Shown piece by piece: positions 33,904 to 42,348 of a DNA stretch of 64,000 bases. The stretch's first letter is position 1. Each line of letters begins with the position of its first letter. The stretch is taken from positions 124,001 through 188,000 of the forward strand of contig DEMN01000006.1 in the NCBI GenBank assembly GCA_002359215.1, written 5' to 3'. The notes beneath the pieces were generated by a model. It did no database searches. It saw nothing but the letters and a program-made list of their open reading frames with translations, and was not told the origin of the DNA. Position numbers and translations under genes: made by a program. Origin of the DNA: Flavobacteriales bacterium UBA2669. Lineage in GTDB: Bacteria > Bacteroidota > Bacteroidia > Flavobacteriales_E > Vicingaceae.

Positions 33904-34638
33904 ATGGGACAAAAAGTAAATCCAATTTCAAATAGATTAGGAATCATCAAAGGATGGGATTCTAATTGGTATGGTGGAAGATTCTATGCAGATAAAATAG
34001 TTGAAGATTACAAAATTCGTGAGTATTTAATGGCTCGTTTGCAAAAAGCAAGTATATCTAAAATTATTATTGAAAGAACATTAAAATTAATCACTGTAAC
34101 TATTAATACATCTCGTCCGGGAATTATTATTGGTAAAGGAGGTCAAGAAGTTGATAAATTAAGAGAAGAGTTAAAGAAAATTACCAATAAGGAAATTCAA
34201 ATTAACATTTTTGAAATTAAAAGACCTGAGTTAGATGCTAAATTAGTAGCAGATAACATCGCTAAACAAATAGAAGGAAGAGTTTCATTTAGAAGAGCAG
34301 TTAAAATGGCGGTAGCTTCAACAATGAGAATGGGAGCAGAAGGAATTAAAGTATTAGTATCAGGTAGATTAGGTGGAGCTGAAATGGCAAGATCTGAAGG
34401 GTATAAAGAAGGAAGAACTCCACTACATACTTTTAGAGCTGATATTGATTATGCATTAACAGAAGCACATACAACTTACGGAAGAATTGGAGTTAAAGTA
34501 TGGATTTGTAAAGGAGAAGTTTATGGTAAAAGAGATTTATCACCAAACATTGGATTAGACAAAGGAAAAAGAGGCGGAAAAGGCGGTGGAGATAACTCAA
34601 GACCAAGAAAACCAAAAGGAGCTCCAAAAAGAAAATAA
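33904..34638 (+). CDS. rpsC: 30S ribosomal protein S3
   Basis: The 244-residue protein begins MGQKVNPISNRLGIIKGWDS, carries the KH motif with RPGIIIGKGGQEVDKLREEL and the GRIGVKVWICKGEVYG C-terminal core. It ends with a Gly/Lys-rich tail (about 220-244) that is longer than in E. coli. It lines the mRNA entry channel and has helicase function together with S4 and S5. Confidence 0.98.
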   Translation: MGQKVNPISNRLGIIKGWDSNWYGGRFYADKIVEDYKIREYLMARLQKASISKIIIERTLKLITVTINTSRPGIIIGKGGQEVDKLREELKKITNKEIQINIFEIKRPELDAKLVADNIAKQIEGRVSFRRAVKMAVASTMRMGAEGIKVLVSGRLGGAEMARSEGYKEGRTPLHTFRADIDYALTEAHTTYGRIGVKVWICKGEVYGKRDLSPNIGLDKGKRGGKGGGDNSRPRKPKGAPKRK

Positions 34639-34674
34639 TTTATAGAATACAACAGTAGTAAAAGATAAAATATC

Positions 34675-35094
34675 ATGTTACAACCAAAAAAGACGAAATA
34701 TAGAAAAATGCAAAAAGGCCACATGAAAGGAAACTCTCATAGAGGCTCACAAATAGCATTTGGATCATTTGCTATCAAATCATTAGAAGAGTGTTGGATG
34801 ACAGCTCGTCAAATTGAAGCAGCAAGGATAGCAGTTACAAGATATATGAAAAGAGAAGGACAAATTTGGATTAGAGTATTTCCAGATAAGCCTGTAACTA
34901 AAAAACCAGCTGAAGTAAGGATGGGTAAAGGTAAAGGTAGTCCTGAATTATGGGTTGCTACTGTAAGACCAGGTAAAATTATTTTTGAAGCGGATGGTGT
35001 TCCATTAGAAATTGCTAAAGAAGCGTTGAGATTAGCAGCTCAAAAATTACCGGTGAAAACAAAGTTCATGGTAAGAAGAGATTATACAGAATAA
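34675..35094 (+). CDS. rplP: 50S ribosomal protein L16
   Basis: The 139-residue protein begins MLQPKKTKYRKMQKGHMKGN and contains the tRNA-contact loop RVFPDKPVTKKPAEVRMGKGKG. It sits near the A-site tRNA elbow and is needed for peptidyl transferase. The preceding gap of 36 bases has no visible signal. Confidence 0.98.
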   Translation: MLQPKKTKYRKMQKGHMKGNSHRGSQIAFGSFAIKSLEECWMTARQIEAARIAVTRYMKREGQIWIRVFPDKPVTKKPAEVRMGKGKGSPELWVATVRPGKIIFEADGVPLEIAKEALRLAAQKLPVKTKFMVRRDYTE

Positions 35095-35121
35095 GCCGAT
35101 ATATTTAAATAATATAAACAG

Positions 35122-35316
35122 ATGAAACAAATAGATATTAAGGATTTATCATTAGATGATTTGAAAGAAAAGTATCAAGAACAAAAAGATGCATTAAGAC
35201 GTGTTAAATTAGCACATTCAGTATCACCGCTTGAAAATCCTGCTCAAATTAAACAAGTAAGAAGAACAGTAGCCCGATTGAATACTGAAATCAGAAAAAG
35301 AGCAATTCAATCATAA
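35122..35316 (+). CDS. rpmC: 50S ribosomal protein L29
   Basis: The 64-residue, two-helix protein (MKQIDIKDLSLDDLKEKYQE, then NPAQIKQVRRTVARLNTEIR) is a normal-length L29 placed between rplP and rpsQ. It lies at the tunnel exit beside L23. Confidence 0.96.
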   Translation: MKQIDIKDLSLDDLKEKYQEQKDALRRVKLAHSVSPLENPAQIKQVRRTVARLNTEIRKRAIQS

Positions 35317-35328
35317 ATTATAGTGATA

Positions 35329-35586
35329 ATGGAAAATAGAAATTTAAGAAAAGAAAGAATAGGTTTGGTTGTTAGCAACAAAATGGATAAATCTGTTGTT
35401 ATTTCTGTTGAACGTAAAGTTAAACACGAAATCTACGGTAAATTCGTAAAGAAATCAACCAAATTTATGGCTCATGATGAAAAGAACGATTGTAATATCG
35501 GTGATAAAGTAAAAATCATGGAAACAAAGCCATTGAGCAAAAATAAATGTTGGAGATTAGTAGAAATTATTGAAAGAGCTAAATAA
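35329..35586 (+). CDS. rpsQ: 30S ribosomal protein S17
   Basis: The 85-residue OB-fold protein begins MENRNLRKERIGLVVSNKMD. The ATG at 35329 is preferred to an in-frame GTG two codons upstream because it matches the family start. It binds the 16S 5' domain early in assembly. The rplN start follows after only 2 bases. Confidence 0.97.
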   Translation: MENRNLRKERIGLVVSNKMDKSVVISVERKVKHEIYGKFVKKSTKFMAHDEKNDCNIGDKVKIMETKPLSKNKCWRLVEIIERAK

Positions 35587-35588
35587 TT

Positions 35589-35957
35589 ATGATACAAGCA
35601 GAATCAAGATTAAAAATTGCAGACAACAGTGGAGCCAAAGAGGTTCTATGCATTAAAGTGTTGGGCGGAACTAAAAGAAGATACGCTTCAATAGGAGATG
35701 TAATAGTTGTTTCTGTAAAACATGCTATGCCTTCAGGTAACGTTAAAAAAGGTGCCGTGGCAAAAGCAGTTGTTGTAAGAACAAAAAAAGAAATTAGAAG
35801 AATAGATGGCTCATACATCAGGTTTGATGATAATGCAGCAGTTATTCTTAATGATGCAGGTGAAATGCGTGGAACTAGAATTTTTGGACCGGTAGCTAGA
35901 GAGCTTAGAGAAAAAGAATTCATGAAAATAGTTTCTTTGGCACCTGAAGTTTTATAA
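35589..35957 (+). CDS. rplN: 50S ribosomal protein L14
   Basis: The 122-residue protein begins MIQAESRLKIADNSGAKEVL and contains ARELREKEFMKIVSLAPEVL at its end. It contributes to an inter-subunit bridge. It opens the spc segment of the cluster. Confidence 0.98.
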   Translation: MIQAESRLKIADNSGAKEVLCIKVLGGTKRRYASIGDVIVVSVKHAMPSGNVKKGAVAKAVVVRTKKEIRRIDGSYIRFDDNAAVILNDAGEMRGTRIFGPVARELREKEFMKIVSLAPEVL

Positions 35958-35984
35958 ATTGATATTATAGAGAATAGTTAAGTT

Positions 35985-36311
35985 ATGTCTAAATTACACA
36001 TTAAAAAAGGCGATACAGTAAAAGTAATTGCCGGTGAATCTAAAGGAGCAGAAGGTGTTGTGAAAAAAGTTTTCACAGAATCTTTACGTGCAATAGTTGA
36101 TGGAGAGAAAATTAAAAAAATCTCTAAACACACAAAACCTAATGCAGCAAATCCTAATGGAGGAATTGTTAAAGAAGAAGCATCAATTCATGTTTCTAAT
36201 TTAATGGTTGTAGATCCTAAATCAGGAAATCCTACCAGAACAGGAAGAAAATTAGATAACGAAGGAAAAAAAGTTAGATACGCTAAAAAATCAGGGGAGG
36301 TGATATCATGA
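35985..36311 (+). CDS. rplX: 50S ribosomal protein L24
   Basis: The 108-residue KOW-domain protein (HIKKGDTVKVIAGESKGAEG) starts 50S assembly at the 23S 5' end. Its last codons encode SGEVIS, and the same bases form a strong Shine-Dalgarno for rplE. The stop TGA overlaps the rplE start as ATGA. Confidence 0.97.
   Translation: MSKLHIKKGDTVKVIAGESKGAEGVVKKVFTESLRAIVDGEKIKKISKHTKPNAANPNGGIVKEEASIHVSNLMVVDPKSGNPTRTGRKLDNEGKKVRYAKKSGEVIS
36296..36304 (+). promoter_or_regulatory. Canonical extended Shine-Dalgarno (GGAGGTGAT) before rplE
   Basis: Nine consecutive bases can pair with the usual 16S 3' end (ATCACCTCC). The GGAGG core ends 7 bases before the rplE ATG at 36308. It lies inside the last codons of rplX, so coding need alone could explain part of it, but the match and spacing are textbook. 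Confidence 0.75.
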
Positions 36312-36859
36312 GTTACGAGCCAAGATTAAAAAGACAATATAAAGATGAAATTACTCCATCTTTAATGAAAAAATTTGAGTATTCATCTATTATGCAAATT
36401 CCTAGATTGGAAAAAATTTGTATTAACCAAGGAGTTGGTGATGCTGTTACTGATAAAAGATTAGTAGAATCTGCAGTAGAAGAAATTACTACTATTACAG
36501 GTCAGAAAGCAAATCCTACTTACTCTAAAAAAGATATCTCTAACTTTAAGTTAAGAAAAGGGATGCCAATTGGAGCAAGAGTTACACTTAGAGGTGATAA
36601 AATGTACGAATTTTTGGATAGATTAATTGCTGTTGCATTACCTAGAACAAGAGACTTTAGAGGAATTGAACCAAAAGGGTTTGATGGAAGAGGAAACTTT
36701 ACATTAGGTATTAAAGAGCAAATTATATTTCCTGAAATTGATATAGATAAAATTAAAAATGTAAGTGGAATGGATATTACATTCGTTACAACTGCAAAAA
36801 CTAACGAAGAAGGTCAAGCTTTATTAAGTGAGTTTGGATTTCCATTCAAGAAAAAATAA
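36308..36859 (+). CDS. rplE: 50S ribosomal protein L5
   Basis: The 183-residue protein has PRLEKICINQGVGDA, GMPIGARVTLRGDKMYEFLDRL and the FTLGIKEQIIFPEI signature. It binds 5S rRNA with L18 and forms an intersubunit bridge. Its start overlaps the rplX stop by 4 bases (ATGA) behind a strong Shine-Dalgarno. In E. coli the S8 repressor acts at this gene; no such fold was confirmed here. Confidence 0.98.
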   Translation: MSYEPRLKRQYKDEITPSLMKKFEYSSIMQIPRLEKICINQGVGDAVTDKRLVESAVEEITTITGQKANPTYSKKDISNFKLRKGMPIGARVTLRGDKMYEFLDRLIAVALPRTRDFRGIEPKGFDGRGNFTLGIKEQIIFPEIDIDKIKNVSGMDITFVTTAKTNEEGQALLSEFGFPFKKK

Positions 36860-36865
36860 AAAGAT

Positions 36866-37135
36866 ATGGCAAAAGAATCAATGAAAGCTCGTGAAAGAAA
36901 ACGAGAAGCAATGGTTGAAAAATATGCAGAGAAAAGAGCAGCATTAAAAGCTGCAGGAGATTGGGATGCATTACAAAAATTACCAAAAAACTCATCAAAA
37001 GTTAGATTACACAATAGATGTAAATTAACTGGAAGACCAAGAGGTTATATGAGACAATTTGGAATTTCAAGGGTAACTTTTAGAGAAATGGCTTCTAATG
37101 GATTAATACCTGGAATTACTAAAGCGAGTTGGTAA
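36866..37135 (+). CDS. rpsN: 30S ribosomal protein S14, zinc-free long form
   Basis: The 89-residue protein begins MAKESMKARERKREAMVEKY and ends VRLHNRCKLTGRPRGYMRQF to ITKASW. It is the long form without the CxxC pairs of the zinc-binding short form. It lies in the 30S head. The 78-base gap after it is unusually long for this part of the cluster and holds a hairpin. Confidence 0.97.
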   Translation: MAKESMKARERKREAMVEKYAEKRAALKAAGDWDALQKLPKNSSKVRLHNRCKLTGRPRGYMRQFGISRVTFREMASNGLIPGITKASW

Positions 37136-37155
37136 TCTACAAAATTGGTTAAGGA

Positions 37156-37184
37156 GTATAACTGATAAAATTATCAAAGTGTAC
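37156..37184 (+). promoter_or_regulatory. Candidate mRNA hairpin between rpsN and rpsH
   Basis: GTATAACTGATAA (37156-37168) can pair with TTATCAAAGTGTAC (37171-37184) through about 11-12 pairs with two small bulges. An orphan AAGGAG at 37151-37156 precedes it without a start codon at useful distance. It may be a ribosomal-protein binding site for feedback control ahead of rpsH (S8), or an RNA processing site. Confidence 0.35.
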
Positions 37185-37213
37185 TTTATACAATAATAAA
37201 TAAATTTAAAAAA

Positions 37214-37609
37214 ATGACAGATTCAGTAGCAGATTATTTAACAAGAGTTAGAAACGCTGTAAGTGCTAAGCACAAAGTGGTTGATATACCAGCATCAAAT
37301 TTAAAGAAAGAAATGACTAAAATTTTGTTTGAAAAAGGTTATATCTTAAATTATAAATTTGAAGATGATGGTGTTCAAGGAAATATTAAAATTGCTTTGA
37401 AGTATCACCCTCAAACAAAAGTTCCTGCAATTACTAACTTAACAAGAATAAGTAAGCCAGGTTTAAGAAAATATGCTAATGCTTCTAACTTACCAAGAGT
37501 AATTAATGGTTTAGGTATAGCTATTCTTTCTACTTCTAAAGGTGTTATCACCGATAAGGAAGCTAGAAACTTGAATGTTGGTGGAGAAGTTTTATGTTAC
37601 ATATATTAA
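37214..37609 (+). CDS. rpsH: 30S ribosomal protein S8
   Basis: The 131-residue protein begins MTDSVADYLTRVRNAVSAKH and ends with the signature GIAILSTSKGVITDKEARNLNVGGEVLCYIY. It binds the 16S central domain and is the feedback repressor of the spc operon in E. coli. The gap and hairpin just upstream are suggestive of local control. Confidence 0.98.
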   Translation: MTDSVADYLTRVRNAVSAKHKVVDIPASNLKKEMTKILFEKGYILNYKFEDDGVQGNIKIALKYHPQTKVPAITNLTRISKPGLRKYANASNLPRVINGLGIAILSTSKGVITDKEARNLNVGGEVLCYIY

Positions 37610-37630
37610 AAAGTTAAAAGATTTAGAATT

Positions 37631-38182
37631 ATGTCAAGAATAGGAAAATCCCCAATATCAGTTCCAAGTGGAGTTGAAATAAAAGTAGAAAAAGGGTTAG
37701 TTACTGTTAAAGGACCTAAAGGAGAGTTAACTCAAGATATAGATCCAGTTATAACTGTAGAAGTTGATGGAGATACTGTTAATGTTACTCGTCATACAGA
37801 ATTAAAACCACATAAAGCAAAACATGGTCTTTACAGATCATTAGTTGCAAATATGATACAAGGTGTTTCTGAAGGTTTTAAAACACAACAAGAATTAGTA
37901 GGTGTTGGATATAGAGCAAACGTACAGGGACAAAGATTAGATTTAATGGTAGGATATTCTCATAATATTATATTTGAAATACCTAAAGAAATTAAAGTAT
38001 CTGCTGAAGCTGAAAGAGGTAAAAACCCAATCATTACTTTAGAATCTCACGATAAACAACTTATTGGTCATGTTGCAGCGAAAATAAGGTCATTAAGAAA
38101 ACCAGAACCTTACAAAGGTAAAGGTATTAAGTTTGTTGGAGAACAACTAAGAAGAAAAGCCGGAAAATCGGCAGCTAAATAA
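37631..38182 (+). CDS. rplF: 50S ribosomal protein L6
   Basis: The 183-residue two-domain protein begins MSRIGKSPISVPSGVEI and ends with the signature PEPYKGKGIKFVGEQLRRKAGKSAAK. It sits near the sarcin-ricin loop and factor-binding site. Confidence 0.98.
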   Translation: MSRIGKSPISVPSGVEIKVEKGLVTVKGPKGELTQDIDPVITVEVDGDTVNVTRHTELKPHKAKHGLYRSLVANMIQGVSEGFKTQQELVGVGYRANVQGQRLDLMVGYSHNIIFEIPKEIKVSAEAERGKNPIITLESHDKQLIGHVAAKIRSLRKPEPYKGKGIKFVGEQLRRKAGKSAAK

Positions 38183-38207
38183 ATATAAATCATAATAAAA
38201 AATTGTT

Positions 38208-38561
38208 ATGGCACTAAGTAGAAAAGACAGACGATTAAGAATAAAAAGAAGGATAAGAAAGGTAGTTAAAGGAACTAACGAACAACCAAGATTGTCTGTA
38301 TTCAGAAGCAATAAAGAAATTTATGCTCAAATTATTAATGATATTACAGGAACCACATTAGTGGCTGCATCATCAAGAGATAAAGATGTTAAAGCTAAAG
38401 GTAATAAAACCGAAGTAGCATCTATTGTAGGAAAAGCTATAGCTGACAAAGCAGTAAAAGCTGGAATTACAACTATTGCTTTCGACAGAAATGGTTACTT
38501 ATACCACGGTAGAGTTAAAGCATTAGCTGATGCAGCAAGAGAAGGTGGATTAAAATTCTAA
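38208..38561 (+). CDS. rplR: 50S ribosomal protein L18
   Basis: The 117-residue protein begins MALSRKDRRLRIKRRIRK and ends FDRNGYLYHGRVKALADAAREGGLKF. The arginine-rich N-terminus binds 5S rRNA together with L5. Confidence 0.98.
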   Translation: MALSRKDRRLRIKRRIRKVVKGTNEQPRLSVFRSNKEIYAQIINDITGTTLVAASSRDKDVKAKGNKTEVASIVGKAIADKAVKAGITTIAFDRNGYLYHGRVKALADAAREGGLKF

Positions 38562-38587
38562 TAAATATAGAACAAGAAATATTTAAG

Positions 38588-39106
38588 ATGGCAAAAACAG
38601 ATAATAAAAGAGTAAGAGCTACTGAAACAGAGTTGAAAGACAGATTAGTAGCAATTAATAGAGTTACTAAAGTTACCAAGGGTGGTAGAAATTTCAGCTT
38701 TTCAGCAATAGTTGTTGTTGGTGATGAAAATGGAGTAGTAGGACACGGATTAGGTAAAGCTAATGAAGTAACAGAAGCAATTACTAAAGGGATAGATTCA
38801 GCTAAGAAAAACTGTATCAGAGTTCCAATTATTAACGGAACAGTTCCTCACGAACAAAACGGTAAGTTTGGTGGTGCAAGAGTATTCATCAGACCTGCTG
38901 CTCACGGAACAGGAGTAATTGCCGGTGGTGCGATGCGTGCTGTTTTCGAAAGTGTTGGTATAACTGATGTTTTAGCAAAATCAAAAGGATCTTCAAACCC
39001 TCATAATGTTGTTAAAGCTACATTAGATGCACTTGCTAACTTAAGAGATGCTTATACAATTGCAGATCAAAGAGGAGTAGATTTAAATACAGTATTTAAC
39101 GGATAG
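38588..39106 (+). CDS. rpsE: 30S ribosomal protein S5
   Basis: The 172-residue protein contains the S5 loop RVTKVTKGGRNFSFSAIVVV and GKANEVTEAITKGIDSAKKN, and ends with the conserved region SSNPHNVVKATLDAL. It guards decoding accuracy and mRNA entry. No spectinomycin-type deletion is seen in the N-terminal loop. Confidence 0.98.
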   Translation: MAKTDNKRVRATETELKDRLVAINRVTKVTKGGRNFSFSAIVVVGDENGVVGHGLGKANEVTEAITKGIDSAKKNCIRVPIINGTVPHEQNGKFGGARVFIRPAAHGTGVIAGGAMRAVFESVGITDVLAKSKGSSNPHNVVKATLDALANLRDAYTIADQRGVDLNTVFNG

Positions 39107-39122
39107 TTAAAATTTTTATAAG

Positions 39123-39299
39123 ATGGCAAAAATTAAAGTTAAACAAGTAAAGAGTTCTATTAAACGTCCTGAAAGACAAAAAAGAACATTGATTGCTCTA
39201 GGGTTGAAAAAAATGAATAGAGTAGTTGAACATGAAGCAACTCCTCAAATTTTAGGAATGATTGCTAAAGTTAATCACTTAGTAGAAGTAGTAAAATAA
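39123..39299 (+). CDS. rpmD: 50S ribosomal protein L30
   Basis: A 58-residue frame (MAKIKVKQVKSSIKRPERQK and LGLKKMNRVVEHEATPQILG) fits exactly between rpsE and rplO, the usual place of L30. It reads KVNHLVEVVK at the end. The fold is a small beta-alpha protein on the 50S surface. Confidence 0.96.
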   Translation: MAKIKVKQVKSSIKRPERQKRTLIALGLKKMNRVVEHEATPQILGMIAKVNHLVEVVK

Positions 39300-39317
39300 C
39301 AAATTAAAAAATAAAAA

Positions 39318-39764
39318 ATGGACTTATCAAATTTAAAACCTGCGAAGGGTTCAACAAAACAGCGTAAGCGAGTAGGTAGAGGTCAAGGATCAGGAAGAGG
39401 CGGAACCTCCACAAGAGGACATAAAGGAGCGAAATCTAGATCAGGATACTCTACTAAAATAGGATTTGAAGGTGGACAAATGCCACTTCAAAGAAGAGTA
39501 CCTAAATTTGGTTTTACCAATATAAACAGAGTAGCTTATAAAGGTATTAACTTAGATGTGCTTCAAAAACTAGCTGATGAGAAAAAAGTGACTGAAATTA
39601 CTTTTGAAGTTCTTAAAGTAAATGGACTAGTATCTAACAATGATTTAGTTAAAATTTTAGGAAGAGGTGAACTTAAAGCAAAATTAGATGTTAAAGTTAA
39701 CGGATTTTCCAAAACTGCTAAAGCTGCAATTGAGGCCGCTGGAGGTACAGCAACTCAGCTTTAA
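39318..39764 (+). CDS. rplO: 50S ribosomal protein L15
   Basis: The 148-residue protein begins MDLSNLKPAKGSTKQRKRVG and has the Gly-rich N-terminus (GRGQGSGRGGTSTRGHKGAK) and GFEGGQMPLQRRVPKFGF. It links 23S domains and is 16 bases ahead of secY. Confidence 0.98.
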   Translation: MDLSNLKPAKGSTKQRKRVGRGQGSGRGGTSTRGHKGAKSRSGYSTKIGFEGGQMPLQRRVPKFGFTNINRVAYKGINLDVLQKLADEKKVTEITFEVLKVNGLVSNNDLVKILGRGELKAKLDVKVNGFSKTAKAAIEAAGGTATQL

Positions 39765-39780
39765 TTAGTAATTAGACAGA

Positions 39781-41127
39781 ATGAAAAGATTTATAGAGAC
39801 CATAAAAAATATTTTAAGTATTGAAGAACTTAGACTACGTATTCTAACAACACTTGGTTTGTTGTTAGTTTATCGTTTAGGTTCTTATGTAGTTTTACCA
39901 GGTGTAGATTCTACTGCTCTTGAAGCTGCTAACGCTGGCGGAACTGGTGGTGGAATAATGGACTTGATTAATATTTTTGCAGGTGGTGCATTTAGTAGAG
40001 CATCAATTTTTGCTTTAGGAATCATGCCTTATATTTCTGCTTCCATTGTAATTCAGTTGTTAGGAATGGCAATTCCTTACTTCCAACGATTACAAAAAGA
40101 AGGAGAAAGTGGTAGAAGAAAAATTAACCAAATCACTAGAGTGTTAACTATTGCTATTACTGGATTTCAAGCTCCGGGCTATATAGCTACTCAGGTTGCA
40201 AACTATCCTGGTGTGGTGCCTAATGAAGGTCCGCTATGGTGGTTTTCAACAGTTCTTTTATTAATCACAGGAACTATGTTCGTAATGTGGATTGGAGAAA
40301 GAATTACTGAAAAAGGTATTGGTAATGGTATCTCTTTATTAATTATGATTGGTATTATTGCTAACTTACCATCCGCATTTGTATTCGAGATTGGATCTAG
40401 ATTCGGTATCGGAGGTGTTGGTGGACCAATTATCTTATTGGTAGAAGTTGCAGTATTATTATTAGTTATTTTAATTACTATTTTGTTAGTACAAGGTACA
40501 AGAAGAATACCTGTGCAATATGCGAAAAGAATAGTAGGTAATAAACAATATGGAGGTGTAAGAGATTATATTCCTTTAAAAGTAAATGCAGCAGGAGTAA
40601 TGCCTATCATATTTGCTCAAGCAATTATGTTTATTCCAATGACTTTAGCTGGTTTTGGAGACTCAGGTGCTACAAGTTGGATTGTTACAACATTTAGTAA
40701 TCCAAATGGATTTGCTTATAACTTAACATTCTTCTTAATGATTATAGCGTTTACCTATTTTTATACTGCTGTAACCATTAATCCAAATCAAATGGCAGAA
40801 GAAATGAAAAGAAGCGGTGGATTTATTCCAGGGGTTAAACCAGGAAAGAGAACAGCAGAATTTATAGATAATGTGATGTCAAGAATTACCTTACCGGGAT
40901 CAATGTTCTTAGCTTTAGTAGCTATTTTACCAGCTTTTGCTGCGATATTCGGTGTGAATCAGGCATTTGCATATTTTTATGGTGGAACTTCATTATTAAT
41001 TATGGTAGGTGTAATTTTGGACACTTTACAACAAATAGAAAGTCATTTGTTAATGCGTCATTATGATGGACTAATGAAGACTGGAAAAATTAAAGGAAGA
41101 TCATCAAGAATGGGGATGGCAGGATAA
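39781..41127 (+). CDS. secY: Protein translocase subunit SecY
   Basis: The 448-residue integral membrane protein has ten hydrophobic helices, with the plug-region motif NIFAGGAFSRASIFALGIMPYISASI, the conserved GNGISL and the C5-loop basic stretch VNPNQMAEE-like segment (INPNQMAEEMKRSGGFIPG). It forms the Sec channel with SecE and SecG, which handles the signal peptides of the secreted proteins in this window. It sits in its standard place after rplO. Confidence 0.98.
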   Translation: MKRFIETIKNILSIEELRLRILTTLGLLLVYRLGSYVVLPGVDSTALEAANAGGTGGGIMDLINIFAGGAFSRASIFALGIMPYISASIVIQLLGMAIPYFQRLQKEGESGRRKINQITRVLTIAITGFQAPGYIATQVANYPGVVPNEGPLWWFSTVLLLITGTMFVMWIGERITEKGIGNGISLLIMIGIIANLPSAFVFEIGSRFGIGGVGGPIILLVEVAVLLLVILITILLVQGTRRIPVQYAKRIVGNKQYGGVRDYIPLKVNAAGVMPIIFAQAIMFIPMTLAGFGDSGATSWIVTTFSNPNGFAYNLTFFLMIIAFTYFYTAVTINPNQMAEEMKRSGGFIPGVKPGKRTAEFIDNVMSRITLPGSMFLALVAILPAFAAIFGVNQAFAYFYGGTSLLIMVGVILDTLQQIESHLLMRHYDGLMKTGKIKGRSSRMGMAG

Positions 41128-41146
41128 TTTAGAAGATTGATTTTAA

Positions 41147-41932
41147 ATGGGTAAAATTTATTACAAGACAGACGAAGAGATAGAGTTATTAAGAGAAAGT
41201 TCTTTACTTGTTGGAAAAACATTAGCCGAAGTTGCTAAAATTATTAAACCGGGTGTAACAACAGCTACGTTAGATAAAATTGCTGAAGAGTATATTTTAG
41301 ATAATAATGCAAAACCGGGTTTTAAAGGATTATATGGTTGTCCGAGTACATTGCTTTGTTCAGTAAATGATGCAGTTGTTCATGGATTACCAACCGATAG
41401 ACCTTTAGAAGAGGGAGATATTGTATCTGTTGATTGCGGTGTGTTGAAAAATGGTTTTTATGGTGATGTAGCTTATACTTTTGAGATTGGGGAAGTTAAA
41501 CCTGAAATTAAAAAGTTGTTAGAAGTTACCAAAGAATGTTTAAAAAGAGCTATTGAACAAGCAGTCGTTGGAAATAGAGTAGGAGATATAGGATATGCAG
41601 TTCAGAGTTTAGCACATGAGCACGGATATGGAGTTGTTAGAGAATTAGTAGGGCACGGATTAGGAAGAGAGCTTCATGAAGAGCCTCAAGTTCCTAATTT
41701 TGGTAAAAGAGGAAATGGCATAATGTTAAAAGAAGGGATGGTTATAGCTATAGAACCTATGATTAACTTAGGAAAGAAAGAAGTAAAAGAAGGAAAAGAC
41801 GGATGGACAATTCTTACAGTTGATGGTTCAGTATCTGCTCATTTTGAACATGATGTGGCTATTAGAAAAGGAAAAGCAGATGTATTATCATCTCATGAGT
41901 TTATTGAAGAAGTATTAAAAAATAAAAAGTAA
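41147..41932 (+). CDS. map: Type I methionine aminopeptidase
   Basis: The 261-residue pita-bread metalloprotease carries the metal ligands: the two aspartates in SVDCGVLKNGFYGDVAYTF, histidine in GHGLGRELHEEP, glutamate in AIEPMI and glutamate in HFEHDVAI. It removes initiator methionine from new proteins. It lies 19 bases after secY and 9 bases before infA. Confidence 0.97.
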   Translation: MGKIYYKTDEEIELLRESSLLVGKTLAEVAKIIKPGVTTATLDKIAEEYILDNNAKPGFKGLYGCPSTLLCSVNDAVVHGLPTDRPLEEGDIVSVDCGVLKNGFYGDVAYTFEIGEVKPEIKKLLEVTKECLKRAIEQAVVGNRVGDIGYAVQSLAHEHGYGVVRELVGHGLGRELHEEPQVPNFGKRGNGIMLKEGMVIAIEPMINLGKKEVKEGKDGWTILTVDGSVSAHFEHDVAIRKGKADVLSSHEFIEEVLKNKK

Positions 41933-41941
41933 AAATTATAA

Positions 41942-42160
41942 ATGGCAAAACAAGCATCGATAGAGCAAGATGGAACAATAATAGAAGCATTATCTAATGC
42001 CCTATTTAGAGTAGAGCTTGAAAATGGACACATTATAACTGCTCATATTTCAGGTAAAATGAGAATGAATTACATTCGTATTTTACCTGGAGATAAAGTA
42101 AAAGTGGAAATGTCTCCTTATGATTTAACAAAAGGAAGAATTTCATTTAGATATAAATAA
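41942..42160 (+). CDS. infA: Translation initiation factor IF-1
   Basis: The 72-residue OB-fold protein (MAKQASIEQDGTIIEALSNA, then YIRILPGDKVKVEMSPYDL) occupies the A site during initiation. Length and position after map are standard. Confidence 0.98.
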   Translation: MAKQASIEQDGTIIEALSNALFRVELENGHIITAHISGKMRMNYIRILPGDKVKVEMSPYDLTKGRISFRYK

Positions 42161-42181
42161 CAATAATAAAAAATAGATACG

Positions 42182-42298
42182 ATGAAAGTAAGAGCATCAT
42201 TAAAAAAGAGAAGTGCAGACTGTATAATTGTTAGAAGAAAAGGACGTTTATACATCATTAATAAAAAGAACCCTAAATTTAAACAAAGACAAGGTTAA
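42182..42298 (+). CDS. rpmJ: 50S ribosomal protein L36, zinc-free variant
   Basis: A 38-residue frame begins MKVRASLKKRSADCIIVRRK and ends NPKFKQRQG, matching L36. Only one of the four zinc ligands of classical L36 remains: the C11 position is Ser, C14 is kept, C27 is Asn and the His is replaced by Lys/Phe. It lies between infA and rpsM as usual. Confidence 0.95.
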   Translation: MKVRASLKKRSADCIIVRRKGRLYIINKKNPKFKQRQG

Positions 42299-42348
42299 TT
42301 TTGTTAATCATTAAAACTAGTAAATAAACTTACATTAATTAATATAAT

